From an uncultured Aquimarina sp. (lineage in GTDB: Bacteria > Bacteroidota > Bacteroidia > Flavobacteriales > Flavobacteriaceae), in assembly GCA_947495425.1 (NCBI GenBank), contig CANLYR010000011.1, forward strand, positions 1 through 64,000: DNA of 64,000 nucleotides, read 5' to 3'. A model generated the notes under the pieces. That model made no database searches and had not been told where the DNA came from. It saw only the letters and a list, made by a program, of their open reading frames with translations. Shown in pieces: positions 63,727 to 64,000 of this stretch; the stretch's first letter is position 1, and every line of letters begins with the position of its first letter. The position numbers and the translations under genes were made by a program.

Positions 63727-63799
63727 GCGGGAGTAGCTCAGTTGGTAGAGCGTCAGCCTTCCAAGCTGAATGTCGCCAGTTCGAACCTGGTCTCCCGCT
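63727..63799 (+). tRNA. tRNA-Gly (anticodon TCC)
   Basis: A 73-base gene with acceptor arms GCGGGAG / CTCCCGC, anticodon stem TCAGC / GCTGA and loop CTTCCAA (anticodon TCC, reads GGA/GGG). Confidence 0.95.
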
Positions 63800-63922
63800 C
63801 TCAACAGAGCTAATTTTGATGACTATACGTTAAAATTGGATTTTTAAAATAGCTATAATGATGAATTAGATTTCTTTCTAAGCAATGAAGGCATTCTGAT
63901 TTATCATTATACTTATTAAAAA

Positions 63923-63994
63923 GCCGGTGTAGCTCAGGGGTAGAGCGTTTCCTTGGTAAGGAAGAGGTCACGAGTTCAAATCTCGTCATTGGCT
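63923..63994 (+). tRNA. tRNA-Thr (anticodon GGT)
   Basis: A 72-base gene with acceptor arms GCCGGTG / CATTGGC (two G-T pairs), anticodon stem TTTCC / GGAAG and loop TTGGTAA (anticodon GGT, reads ACC/ACT). It is complete at the end of the window; tuf would be expected next. Confidence 0.93.
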
Positions 63995-64000
63995 CTTAGT

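Overview
The window is an AT-rich chromosomal segment of a member of the Bacteroidota, almost certainly family Flavobacteriaceae (an Aquimarina-like genus is a guess I cannot prove from sequence). The reasons are: repeated promoters of the Bacteroidota type (a -7 box TAnnTTTG, in the best cases 18-19 bases after a TTTG/TTTTG box); near-absence of Shine-Dalgarno sequences except in front of rpsU; a SusC/SusD pair; a fused SecDF; many DUFs typical of flavobacteria; and the gene order rpsU - xerC - hpf - tRNA-Thr/Tyr/Gly/Thr, which in this family usually leads into tuf (not in the window). No rRNA, phage, insertion sequence or CRISPR array is visible.

Layout. 0-9.3 kb: DUF2911, asnB, a secreted astacin-type protease, gyrB, a DUF6588 protein, mdh and a small hypothetical. 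9.5-14.3 kb: secDF, DUF1206, DUF192. 14.4-18.2 kb: a minus-strand envelope cluster (membrane protein, winged-helix regulator, Coq4-like protein, small membrane protein, DUF1361, CreD) in which two gene starts carry the same palindrome, probably the operator of the embedded regulator. 18.3-23.5 kb: DUF1801, kdsA, typA, a long non-coding stretch with two tandem copies of what looks like a C-rich small RNA gene, csaA, ftsE. 23.9-37.2 kb: envelope and secreted proteins (TPR protein, outer-membrane barrel, membrane-anchored LuxR-type protein, serine hydrolase, M23 peptidase, GNAT, a VWA/TonB-plug/TPR mosaic, DUF885 peptidase). 37.6-44.9 kb: amidohydrolase, a toxin-antitoxin pair with a symmetrical promoter site, a lipoprotein metalloprotease, methyltransferase, YkgJ protein, NamZ-like muramidase, and a LolC/E-type permease. 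45.1-53.0 kb: SusD/SusC, a decayed AraC fragment, a cystathionine beta-synthase-like enzyme and an AraC regulator. 53.5-61.4 kb: DUF2851, PspC, potassium channel, AgcS symporter, helix-hairpin-helix protein, acyl-CoA dehydrogenase and an alpha-amylase gene broken by one in-frame TGA. 61.4-64 kb: the ribosome-linked locus rpsU-xerC-hpf and four tRNA genes, the first followed by 117-bp repeats that carry copies of the tRNA 3' end.

Most of the coding content is ordinary flavobacterial core genome. The parts that deserve follow-up are mainly non-coding: the tandem C-rich RNA pair at about 21.9-22.3 kb, the two-site palindromic regulon at 17.2 and 18.2 kb, the tRNA-derived tandem repeat at 63.2-63.5 kb, the strong Shine-Dalgarno sequence on rpsU, and several genes whose start codon lies where transcription should begin (predicted leaderless messages). 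All functional calls come from reading the translations and motifs by eye; no database search was run.
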